From NCBI GenBank assembly GCA_028278625.1, contig JANQDY010000019.1, positions 1 through 27,494 of the forward strand: a stretch of 27,494 nucleotides of DNA. Direction: 5' to 3'. Below the pieces are notes generated by a model. It made no database searches and was not told the origin of the DNA. It saw only the letters and a program-made list of their open reading frames with translations. Source of the DNA: Thermodesulfobacteriota bacterium (GTDB lineage: Bacteria > Desulfobacterota > DSM-4660 > Desulfatiglandales > Desulfatiglandaceae). The translations under genes were made by a program, and so were the position numbers. Positions 1-7,522 of the stretch are shown here, piece by piece; positions within the stretch are counted from its first letter, which is position 1; the number at the start of each line of letters is the position of its first letter.

Positions 1-2
1 AT

Positions 3-926
3 CAATCAAACATCATCGGCTGCGTCGTGTCCATCGGCGGCGGCAGTGTCATCGATGCGGGAAAGGCCATTTCGGCCATGCTCAAGTCCGACGGAGGCAT
101 CATTGATTATCTGGAAGGTGTGGGAACTCGCTTGCCAACGGGCCTTAAAGTCCCTCTCATTGCGGCACCCACCACGGCCGGCACGGGAAGTGAGGCAACC
201 TGGAATGCGGTGATCACCCAGGATGGACCGGAGGGATTCAAGAAATCCCTTCGCCACATGAATTACGTTCCGAATATTGCCCTTGTGGATCCCGCGCTTG
301 CGGTGAGCTGTTCCCCTGAAACCACCGCAGCCAGCGGCATGGACGCCTTTACCCAACTGGTGGAATCTTATCTCTCAACCCATGCGAACCCGTTTACGGA
401 CGCACTCGGCTTCGATGCCATCGGAAGAATCCATGGGGCCATTGAAAAAGCGTATTTGGAAGGCGAAAATGTTGAGGCCCGGTTTGAAATGGCTTATGCC
501 GCATACATTTCCGGCATCAACCTGGCAAATGCCGGCCTGGGTGCGGTGCACGGCTTTGCACAACCCCTGGGCAGTCTTTTCGGCATTCCTCACGGTGTTG
601 TCTGCGGCACCCTCATGGCGGCGGTCAACCGCATCACCGTCAAAAAACTCGTGGATCTGGGCATGCAGGATTCGATCGCATTTCACAAATATGCGGCCAT
701 GGGAAAACGCTTTGCCGGCTCGGAATCGAAAAATGAGGCCTATTACGTGGATTTCTGCATCCAAGAGATTGAGCGGTTGACGGAAGAACTGAAATTGCCG
801 CGCCTTTCCGCCTTCGGCCTGAAGGAAGCGGATTTTGACGGGATTACCGCTCAAACGGGTTTGAAATACCATCCAGTGACGCTGGATCATGAGGATTTGA
901 GGGAAATCCTGACCCGGCGGTTGTAG
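3..926 (+). CDS. Iron-containing alcohol dehydrogenase, 3' part (5' truncated by window edge)
   Basis: This is the NAD(P)-binding and metal-binding part of a group III (iron-dependent) alcohol dehydrogenase, a cytoplasmic family that interconverts alcohols or polyols with aldehydes or ketones. The frame is open from base 3, and the first bases encode QSNIIGCVVSIGGGSVID, so the true start lies outside the window. The internal GTG at base 27 is not the start. Counting from that GTG, visible motifs are the dinucleotide motif GGGSVID (4-10), PTTAGTGSE (48-56) and the metal-ligand sites D106, H175 and H189. The second ligand position, usually His in DALTH, is Gln110 here, as in a common subgroup of the family. 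It ends 16 bases before the convergent kinase-like gene. Its substrate cannot be read from sequence, but the neighbouring sugar genes suggest a polyol or aldehyde. Confidence 0.9.
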   Translation, partial: QSNIIGCVVSIGGGSVIDAGKAISAMLKSDGGIIDYLEGVGTRLPTGLKVPLIAAPTTAGTGSEATWNAVITQDGPEGFKKSLRHMNYVPNIALVDPALAVSCSPETTAASGMDAFTQLVESYLSTHANPFTDALGFDAIGRIHGAIEKAYLEGENVEARFEMAYAAYISGINLANAGLGAVHGFAQPLGSLFGIPHGVVCGTLMAAVNRITVKKLVDLGMQDSIAFHKYAAMGKRFAGSESKNEAYYVDFCIQEIERLTEELKLPRLSAFGLKEADFDGITAQTGLKYHPVTLDHEDLREILTRRL

Positions 927-942
927 GATAAGCGTTTTCCTT

Positions 943-2358
943 CTATCCTGGTCTCGTGGGAAGCGAAACCGTAAACTTTATCTCCGATGATTCTCTGGAG
1001 AAGGACAGGAAACCGCCCATTTGTCGCAGGAGTCGGCTGCAAAGAGGAAGTGCGGTTTTTTGGCGGGATTCATCAAAAGGTATCAGAACCCTGTCCACAC
1101 TTTTCTTGGGAGCGCTGGCAGCATTGGCGGAAAACCGGATATTCACATTTCCCAGGTTCTGAAAACGCGTCACGAAAATTGTGCCCCCCGGTTTCATTTC
1201 TTCCAATAAGTTCAACGTGAGACCGGTAAATACCTGGGCAAGGATCTCTTTGTCCACGTAAGCCGGGGGCAAGTCCTGCGCCAGATCCAGTTTCAGGCGG
1301 GACCCCCGTTCAGTGATTTCCGGCGCCAACAGTTCAAGACATTCCTCAAGCACTTCCTTTGTCTCATAATCCCTGCAAACAAACTCCATGGGGCGTAGAT
1401 AATCCACAATACGTTTGAGTAGATTTTCGAGGCGCTGAGATTCCTTGAGGATGATATCTCCCTCCATCAGGTCCGGAAATTTTTGCTTCAGCCTTCTGGC
1501 AAAACCACCGACAGCCATCAACGGATTGCGAATTTCATGGGCCAACTCCTCGGATATTGCTCCCAGGATCCTGACATTCTCATCATAAAGCTTTGCCCTC
1601 TCCAGTACGATGCGGTCTGAGATATCAATAATCTGGCCCCTCAATCCTTTGAATTCCGCATCCGGCGGAATTGACGCCATCATGGCATGAACCACATAAC
1701 CATCCTTGTGAAAAAACCGACATTCAGTGGAAAATCGGGCCCTCTTGGATCTGATGGCGGAATTCAGCAACTCTTTCAGGCGTTCCCGGTCTTCCGGATG
1801 GGCAATGCTGATAAGCCAACCAGGGGTCCGGGTGGCCTCCTCCGGTGTATAGCCCAAAACTGCTTGACACGCCCTATTGATGAATTCCAGCCCCAGATCG
1901 TTTCCAATGGCGAAAATGATGGATGGGAGGCACTGCACCAAACTGTGATAACGCCTCTCAGAGTGTCGCAGACGACGGATGAGCGATTGTCGTTCTTCGA
2001 AGCGACGGAGACACATGCGTATCTCGCTGGCACCGAAGGGCTTACGCAGGTAATCGTAAGCGCCGATCTTAATGGCTTCAACGGCGTTATCAAAACTGCC
2101 GTATCCGGTCATGAACACCACTTCCAGCCTTGAATCAATCTGCTTCAGCCGCGAAGCCAACACAAGACCGTTCATTTTAGGCATTCTGATATCCACAAAT
2201 GCCAGAACAAATCGGTCCTTTTGAAAGGCTTTCAACGCTTCGGCCGAATCGGTAAACAGTTGAGGCTCGTAGCCTTCACGCGTCAGTATCTCAGACACCG
2301 CTTCGATACCGGAGAGTTCGTCATCAACAACCAGAATTTTCTGTTTCATATCTTGCAT
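943..2358 (-). CDS. Receiver-PAS-histidine-kinase-like signalling protein with degenerate ATPase domain
   Basis: This is a 471-residue cytoplasmic signalling protein with no membrane segments. An N-terminal response-regulator receiver (about 6-120) has the acidic pair D12/D13, phospho-acceptor D56 in FVDIRMP, T84 and K106. A PAS sensor domain (about 131-255) follows, then a HisKA dimerisation helix with an intact H box, ELAHEIRNPL, His274. The HATPase region (about 340-468) is recognisable by LNLLEEM (N383) and the closing GGFLSF and FTVSLP. However, the G1 box that should read DxGxG is SANAAS (about 410-415) and the G2 box TGLGL is TALPL (435-439). ATP binding and autophosphorylation are therefore doubtful. 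It may be a pseudokinase, a phosphatase or a phosphorelay member. No cognate response regulator is adjacent. The start at 2358 has only a weak ribosome-binding site; the in-frame ATG three codons later is an alternative. Confidence 0.85.
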   Translation of the reverse strand: MQDMKQKILVVDDELSGIEAVSEILTREGYEPQLFTDSAEALKAFQKDRFVLAFVDIRMPKMNGLVLASRLKQIDSRLEVVFMTGYGSFDNAVEAIKIGAYDYLRKPFGASEIRMCLRRFEERQSLIRRLRHSERRYHSLVQCLPSIIFAIGNDLGLEFINRACQAVLGYTPEEATRTPGWLISIAHPEDRERLKELLNSAIRSKRARFSTECRFFHKDGYVVHAMMASIPPDAEFKGLRGQIIDISDRIVLERAKLYDENVRILGAISEELAHEIRNPLMAVGGFARRLKQKFPDLMEGDIILKESQRLENLLKRIVDYLRPMEFVCRDYETKEVLEECLELLAPEITERGSRLKLDLAQDLPPAYVDKEILAQVFTGLTLNLLEEMKPGGTIFVTRFQNLGNVNIRFSANAASAPKKSVDRVLIPFDESRQKTALPLCSRLLRQMGGFLSFSRESSEIKFTVSLPTRPG

Positions 2359-2546
2359 TACCGTCTTCTATCAACCGCTCAAAATATTGTGGAAAGTCCT
2401 ATCCATTTGCATTGAACTTGCCGGAATTTCTTATGATCTTTTAGGTTGATAGCGGGATATCAATGAACAAAGGAATAGGGTTCGGATAAATTCTTGTGTC
2501 GACCATTGACAGTCATATTTGTGGGTTGATCCTCACGTTGCCATTT

Positions 2547-2753
2547 CTAAGATGGAAAAATCGCCTGCGGACACTCGATCAGAAATAAATTATACTCGTA
2601 AATAGTATCAAATAAAAGACCCAAAAGCATCAATTCCGGTTTAACTGCTTCTGCGGCCCATTGATTGGACGGTATTGCGGCAAAAAGCCGTATTCCATGC
2701 TGCTTAAGGGCTCCAACCGTTTCCCACCGATTCTCTGAATTAGAATATTGACA
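2547..2753 (-). pseudogene. Possible remnant of a coding sequence (68 open codons, no start)
   Basis: The minus strand is open from a TAA (2754-2756) to a TAG (2547-2549), giving 68 sense codons with no plausible start and no ribosome-binding site. The encoded peptide (ENRWETVGALKQ, then AIPSNQWAAEAVKPELMLL) has a normal protein-like composition rather than that of a random AT-rich spacer. It overlaps the -35 box of the downstream operon. I do not recognise a family. It may be the decayed end of a lost gene, or chance. Confidence 0.2.
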
Positions 2754-2776
2754 TTAACATATTATTGTACTATATA
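2748..2776 (+). promoter_or_regulatory. Sigma70 promoter for the flavoprotein-transaldolase-transketolase operon
   Basis: A perfect -35 box TTGACA (2748-2753), a 17-base spacer and a -10 box TATATA (2771-2776) lie 43 bases before the start codon at 2819. This is close to the housekeeping consensus, so strong and possibly constitutive transcription is expected. No inverted repeat overlaps the boxes. Confidence 0.7.
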
Positions 2777-2818
2777 GCCTAATCGAACCTTAACAATACT
2801 GTCATATGGGGGAAATCT

Positions 2819-4192
2819 ATGAAAGATGTAATCGTCATCGGAGGCGGCGCGGGGGGGGTACCCGCGGCCATCAGGGCAAGTCAACTGGGAGCGGATGTGG
2901 GTATTGTGGAAGCCGGGAACTTCGGTGGGCTGTGTATGAACAGGGGGTGTATCCCCTTCGGGCATTTTATGCTGGCCTCGAATGTTCTGGGAGCGTCATC
3001 TCTTGGCGAAAAGCTGGGCATCAACTGCAAGAAAATTGACCGAAATTATGCCGAACTGAAGCAACGGCAGGAAGAGCTGATTAAGTTTATGCGCATGGGT
3101 GTCACGAGCACTCTCAGGAAGAACAACATCGAACTGATTGAAGGCAGAGGAAAGCTGGCGGGCCAGGGTAAAATCGATGTGGACGGTAAAACCATTGAGT
3201 GCAAAAACGTCATTCTGGCCACCGGCGCAGCCTGGGTGACCCCTGATTTTCCCGGCGGCCAAACGGATGCGGTCATCAACAGCGACCAATTGCTGGAACT
3301 GGATGAACTCCCCGGAAAGGTCTTGCTTTATGGCAGCAGTCCCTGGCTTTTGGAAATCGCCCAATTCCTACATCGGTTTCAAAAGAAAGTGGTCCTTGCC
3401 ACACCGGACAAATCAATCCTGGCAAACGAAAGCAAGGCCATTCGAACCCGTCTCAATAAAACCCTTAAGACCGAAGGGATCGAAATTCTGCGAGAGGCGG
3501 TTATCACGGATGTCAAAAAGGAGAAGAAAGGCTTTCAGGTATCGCTCAACGCCAAAAAAGGGAGCAAAACCATCGACGTTGACAGGGTTGTTTATATCGA
3601 ACGGGAAGCATCTTTAAGAAATCTTGGTCTTTCTACGGTGGGGCTCGATGAAACCGCAAAATACCTGGAAGTGGACCGCACCATGAAAACGGCTGCCACC
3701 GGTGTTTATGCCATTGGTGATATCACCGGCGCCCAGGACCGCCACTATTCCCATTATTCATCGGAAGGTGCCATTGTCGCGGCTGAAAATGCCATGGGTC
3801 TAAGCGCCAAGATGAATCCATTAACGTTTACCCGGGTTCTTTTTACCCAGCCACAGGTGGCCAGTGTGGGGTTGACGGAGAAAGAAGCCAAGAAAGCCGG
3901 ATACGATGTTGTGGCAGGCGCGGCCCCCTACGGCATGAATCCAATGGGAATGCTTCTCTCCGAAAATGAAGGGCTCGTGGAAGTGGTGGCGGACAAAAAA
4001 TACGGTGAAGTGCTCGGCACCCATTTTATAGGAAGCAATGTGGCGGAAATGGCGGGGCAGGCGGTGCTCGCCATTCAGATGGAGGCGACCCTGGAAGATC
4101 TGGCAAGGGCCTCTTTCCCCCATCCCACACTCAGTGAATCCCTTCCCGAGGCAGCGCGAAACGCCCTGGGAAGACATATATATCTGCCCTAA
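2819..4192 (+). CDS. Lipoamide-dehydrogenase-like FAD disulfide oxidoreductase with degenerate NAD motif
   Basis: This is a 457-residue cytoplasmic flavoprotein of the pyridine-nucleotide disulfide oxidoreductase class I family. The FAD dinucleotide motif is GGGAGG (8-13), the redox-active pair is C39/C44 in CMNRGC, the second FAD motif is YAIGDITG, and the C-terminal catalytic dyad HPTLSE (H435, E440) is present. Two features are odd. The residues after the redox cysteine read IPFGHF instead of IPSK. The second dinucleotide motif, normally GGGxxG, reads GSSPWL (172-177), so NAD(P)H binding may be lost or altered. A GGGGGA ribosome-binding site precedes the ATG. It is the first gene of an operon with a transaldolase and transketolase. 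The family usually transfers electrons between dithiols and NAD; the partner here is unknown. Confidence 0.85.
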   Translation: MKDVIVIGGGAGGVPAAIRASQLGADVGIVEAGNFGGLCMNRGCIPFGHFMLASNVLGASSLGEKLGINCKKIDRNYAELKQRQEELIKFMRMGVTSTLRKNNIELIEGRGKLAGQGKIDVDGKTIECKNVILATGAAWVTPDFPGGQTDAVINSDQLLELDELPGKVLLYGSSPWLLEIAQFLHRFQKKVVLATPDKSILANESKAIRTRLNKTLKTEGIEILREAVITDVKKEKKGFQVSLNAKKGSKTIDVDRVVYIEREASLRNLGLSTVGLDETAKYLEVDRTMKTAATGVYAIGDITGAQDRHYSHYSSEGAIVAAENAMGLSAKMNPLTFTRVLFTQPQVASVGLTEKEAKKAGYDVVAGAAPYGMNPMGMLLSENEGLVEVVADKKYGEVLGTHFIGSNVAEMAGQAVLAIQMEATLEDLARASFPHPTLSESLPEAARNALGRHIYLP

Positions 4193-4225
4193 CATGAACA
4201 TTCAACAGAAATAAGGAGATCAGAA

Positions 4226-5428
4226 ATGGCGACAAAAAGTGTTGTTGAAAGACTATGGGAAGTGAATCCGGAGTCTGAAATCTGGTGGGATTCCTCACCG
4301 CTCATCTTCGACGGCTGGCGGCAGAAGATGATCGACAAGGCCCAGAACAAAGAAGAAATGACCGAATGGCTGGACCGCTTCTACCATGAAGAGAGTGATC
4401 CGGAAAGCAACCTTTTTAGAGGGGTTACCACCAATCCGCCTTTGTCACACAAAGCCATGCAGGACGACCCCAATTACTGGGCCGGATGGATCGAAGACCA
4501 GATGAAGGTTGAAAAAGACAAACCGGCCGAGGTGGTCTTTTGGGACACCTATCGGGAAATCGTAAAGCGGGGCGCCGAAGTTTACATGCCGCTTTTTGAG
4601 GCATCAAATTACAAGCGCGGTTTTCTTTCGGGTCAGGTGGATCCCAGGGCCCGTCACGATGTGGAGAAAATGGTGGCCCAGGCCGAAGATCTCCATTCCC
4701 TCTCCCCCAATGTTATGATCAAGGTCCCCGGAACCGCTGAAGGTTACGAGGCGATCCGGCAGATGACCGCCAAAGGGATTCCCACCAACAACACCCTTTC
4801 CTTCGTGATCCCCCAGTTTGTGGCCTGCATGAATGCCGTCACCGAAGGGATGAAAGAGGCAAAGGCCAACGGAGTGGACTTGGGTAAATGGCGTTCGGTG
4901 ATTACCGCCATGAGCACCCGTTTCGGTCTCTTGGGCGACATGCAGAAGGAAGCGGAGGAACTGGGCATTGATTTGACCGAGGAAGACGAGCGTTGGGCCG
5001 AGATCGCCGTTTTCAAAAAGGCGTGCCGGCTGGTGGATGAAAATGCCGAATACCCTGGAAAAATGCTAATCTGCTCCATTCGCATGAGCCCCAAGGTGAA
5101 CGGCGTTGTGCGTTCCTGGCATCTTGAAAAAATTGCCGGTGCCGATATTGTTTACACCTGCCCGCCGGATTTCCTGGAAGCGCTCCTCTTTGACGGTCAG
5201 CATCTTGAATTCACCAACCAGATCAATGACCCCATCCCGCAGGAAGTCATGGACAAACTCATGAAAATACCCTATTTTGAGCGCGGCTACAGGGAAGACG
5301 GCTACACGGTGGAAGAGTTCAACAGCCACCCCGCCCTTCTTGAGACGGCCAGGCAGCATCACGACGTCACACAGGAAATGGTGGAGTTCGTGACCAACTG
5401 TATGATGAAGGGGACCTGCAAAAAATAA
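4226..5428 (+). CDS. Transaldolase-family protein (long, about 400 residues)
   Basis: This cytoplasmic class I aldolase of the transaldolase family is expected to move three-carbon dihydroxyacetone units between sugar phosphates in the non-oxidative pentose phosphate pathway. The Schiff-base lysine is K166 in MIKVPGT. The early active-site Asp (WWDSS, D22) and the TTNPP motif (68-72) are present. At 400 residues it is longer than the short transaldolases (about 215-320) and carries an extended N-terminus and C-terminal tail. AAGGAG lies about seven bases before the ATG. It sits 33 bases after the flavoprotein and 25 bases before transketolase, so the three are very likely co-transcribed. A specialised aldolase acting on another sugar phosphate is possible. 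Confidence 0.85.
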   Translation: MATKSVVERLWEVNPESEIWWDSSPLIFDGWRQKMIDKAQNKEEMTEWLDRFYHEESDPESNLFRGVTTNPPLSHKAMQDDPNYWAGWIEDQMKVEKDKPAEVVFWDTYREIVKRGAEVYMPLFEASNYKRGFLSGQVDPRARHDVEKMVAQAEDLHSLSPNVMIKVPGTAEGYEAIRQMTAKGIPTNNTLSFVIPQFVACMNAVTEGMKEAKANGVDLGKWRSVITAMSTRFGLLGDMQKEAEELGIDLTEEDERWAEIAVFKKACRLVDENAEYPGKMLICSIRMSPKVNGVVRSWHLEKIAGADIVYTCPPDFLEALLFDGQHLEFTNQINDPIPQEVMDKLMKIPYFERGYREDGYTVEEFNSHPALLETARQHHDVTQEMVEFVTNCMMKGTCKK

Positions 5429-5453
5429 TCAACGTTCAAATGAGGAGCCAACA

Positions 5454-7487
5454 ATGAACATGGAGACCTGGAAAGGACTGGACGATACACCGGTTGAATT
5501 TCAGAAGAAATGTATCAATACCATTCGTTTTCTTGCGGTTGACGGCGTACAAAAGGCCAATTCGGGCCATCCGGGTATGCCGATGGAGGCCTCTGACCTG
5601 GCCTACCTGTTATGGACGCGCAACATGAAATATAACCCGGAAAATCCCCAATGGGCCAACCGGGATCGCTTCGTGCTTTCGGCGGGACATGGATCCATGC
5701 TCCTCTATGCCATGCTCCATCTGACCGGCTATGATCTGTCACTTCAGCAGCTCAAGGATTTCAGGCAGCTGGAAAGCCAGACCCCGGGCCACCCCGAGTA
5801 TGGTTGCGCACCCGGGGTGGAAACCACCACCGGTCCCCTGGGACAGGGGTTTGCCACCGGGGTCGGCATGGCAATGGCCGAACGGTATCTGGCCGGCATT
5901 TTCAACAAGCCGGAATTTCCCCTGGTCGACTACCACATCTACGCCCTGGTCAGTGACGGTGACATGATGGAGGGAATCTCCTCTGAAACCGCTTCCATGG
6001 CAGGTGACCTGGGGCTGGGGAAGCTTATCTACATCTACCTGGATAACCACATCACCATTGAAGGGGATACGGATATTACCTTCAGTGAGGATGTGGCAAA
6101 GCGTTTTCTGGCTTACGACTGGCATGTACAAAAGGTGGACGGCTATGATCTGCCCGGTGTCAGCCGGGCCATGGAAAACGCCCGAACCGAAAATTCAAAG
6201 CCGTCGCTGATAATCGCCAGAACCCACATTGCCTGGGGAAGCCCAAACAAGCAGGACACCCCGGATGCGCACGGTTCCCCGCTCGGTGAGGAAGAAGTCC
6301 GGCTCACCAAAAAGAACTGTGGCTGGCCCGAAACGCCGAGTTTTCTGATCCCCGAGGATGTGCTCACGTTCTACCGCAAGGCCAAGGATCGAGGTTCAGA
6401 CACGGAAGAGAAGTGGAACGCCCTCTATGCCGAATACCGGAAGGCGTATCCGGAACTGGCGGCCCAATGGGAGGCCATGCACGGGGAAACGGATCCTTCC
6501 CTTTGGGAAAGCGACCTGCCCCGGTTTTCACCGGAGCAGGGGAACATCGCCACCCGGAAGGCCTCGGGGCAGGTTCTGGCGGCTGTAAAACCCCATCTGC
6601 CCGGACTTATCGGAGGTTCGGCGGACCTGGCCCCTTCCAACAATACCTTTGTGAAGGATTTTGGGGAGTTTAAAACGGAAAACGGGTCCAACATCCGTTT
6701 CGGCATCAGAGAGCATGCCATGGGCACCATTTTAAACGGTCTGGCACTCAGCAAGGCCCTGATTCCCTACGGTGGCACGTTTCTGGTATTCTCGGACTAT
6801 ATGCGCCCGGCCATACGTCTGGCGGCGCTTATGGAACTGCCGGTCATCTACGTGTTTACCCATGACTCAATAGGCCTGGGCGAAGACGGCCCCACCCATC
6901 AGCCCATTGAACACCTGGCCGCTTTAAGGGCCATCCCCCATATGACGGTCCTTCGGCCGGCCGACGCCCAGGAAACCGTTGAAGCCTGGAATGTGGCCTT
7001 GACAAACAAAAAGGGTCCCTGCGCCATTGTTCTGAGCCGTCAGGGCCTGCCGGTCATTGACCGGACCCGTTATGCGCCGGCCGACGGTCTTCAAAAGGGC
7101 GCCTATATTCTGGCGGATGCCGAAAACGGCAAACCGGATATTATTTTGATGGGTACCGGTGCTGAAGTGCACCTCCTTGTGGAAGCCTATGATAAGCTGA
7201 AGGAAAAGAACATCGGGGCCCGTGTTGTGAATATCCCCTCCTGGGAGCTTTTTGAGGCGCAGCACCCGGAATACCGGGACAAAATCCTTCCCGTCGGTGT
7301 TACCGCCCGCATCGCGGTAGAGGCCGGAAGTCCCCTCGGTTGGGAACGCTACACCGGTAGCCACGGCAAAATCATCGCCATGGAGGGTTTCGGTGCCTCC
7401 GCGCCGGCAAAAGCCCTTTTTGAAACCTTCGGCTTTTCCGTGGAGAATATTGTGAAGGAATCAGAATTGTTGCTGGCGGGAGAATAA
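5454..7487 (+). CDS. tkt: Transketolase
   Basis: Full-length (677 residues) thiamine-diphosphate transketolase, which transfers two-carbon ketol units between ketose and aldose phosphates in the cytoplasm. N-terminal landmarks are NSGHPGMPM (about 37-45), the thiamine diphosphate/Mg motif starting at VSDGDMMEG and ending at LDNHITIEGD, and the substrate-loop histidines. In the pyrimidine domain the catalytic glutamate is in GIREHAMG, followed by FSDYMRPA and the conserved THDSIGLGEDGPTHQPIE region. It is the last gene of the operon starting at 2819, with GAGGAG just before its ATG. Pairing with a transaldolase-family gene points to processing of pentose or polyol-derived sugar phosphates. It converges with the beta-helix gene 36 bases downstream, and no clear terminator is seen. 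Confidence 0.97.
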   Translation: MNMETWKGLDDTPVEFQKKCINTIRFLAVDGVQKANSGHPGMPMEASDLAYLLWTRNMKYNPENPQWANRDRFVLSAGHGSMLLYAMLHLTGYDLSLQQLKDFRQLESQTPGHPEYGCAPGVETTTGPLGQGFATGVGMAMAERYLAGIFNKPEFPLVDYHIYALVSDGDMMEGISSETASMAGDLGLGKLIYIYLDNHITIEGDTDITFSEDVAKRFLAYDWHVQKVDGYDLPGVSRAMENARTENSKPSLIIARTHIAWGSPNKQDTPDAHGSPLGEEEVRLTKKNCGWPETPSFLIPEDVLTFYRKAKDRGSDTEEKWNALYAEYRKAYPELAAQWEAMHGETDPSLWESDLPRFSPEQGNIATRKASGQVLAAVKPHLPGLIGGSADLAPSNNTFVKDFGEFKTENGSNIRFGIREHAMGTILNGLALSKALIPYGGTFLVFSDYMRPAIRLAALMELPVIYVFTHDSIGLGEDGPTHQPIEHLAALRAIPHMTVLRPADAQETVEAWNVALTNKKGPCAIVLSRQGLPVIDRTRYAPADGLQKGAYILADAENGKPDIILMGTGAEVHLLVEAYDKLKEKNIGARVVNIPSWELFEAQHPEYRDKILPVGVTARIAVEAGSPLGWERYTGSHGKIIAMEGFGASAPAKALFETFGFSVENIVKESELLLAGE

Positions 7488-7522
7488 GCCCTAAAAACGC
7501 TTTTAATTTCAACCCCGGGGAT

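Larger units (their letters stand above)
2359..2818. other. Gene-free divergent spacer of 460 bp
   Basis: This spacer separates the minus-strand signalling gene from the plus-strand flavoprotein operon. It is AT-rich compared with the genes. Its right end holds a strong promoter (2748-2776). Its centre contains a short minus-strand open stretch (2547-2753) that looks like a gene remnant. No RNA gene or riboswitch was recognised. Confidence 0.6.

Noticed and set aside
925..949. AGGATA...TATCCT stem between the convergent genes as a bidirectional terminator
   Set aside because: The stem is short with a 13-base loop (or needs a bulge) and has no T run on either side.
2659..2695. CGGC-AAAAA-GCCG mini hairpin in the spacer
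   Set aside because: Four to six base pairs only, no T tract, and it falls inside the coding-like remnant; likely chance.
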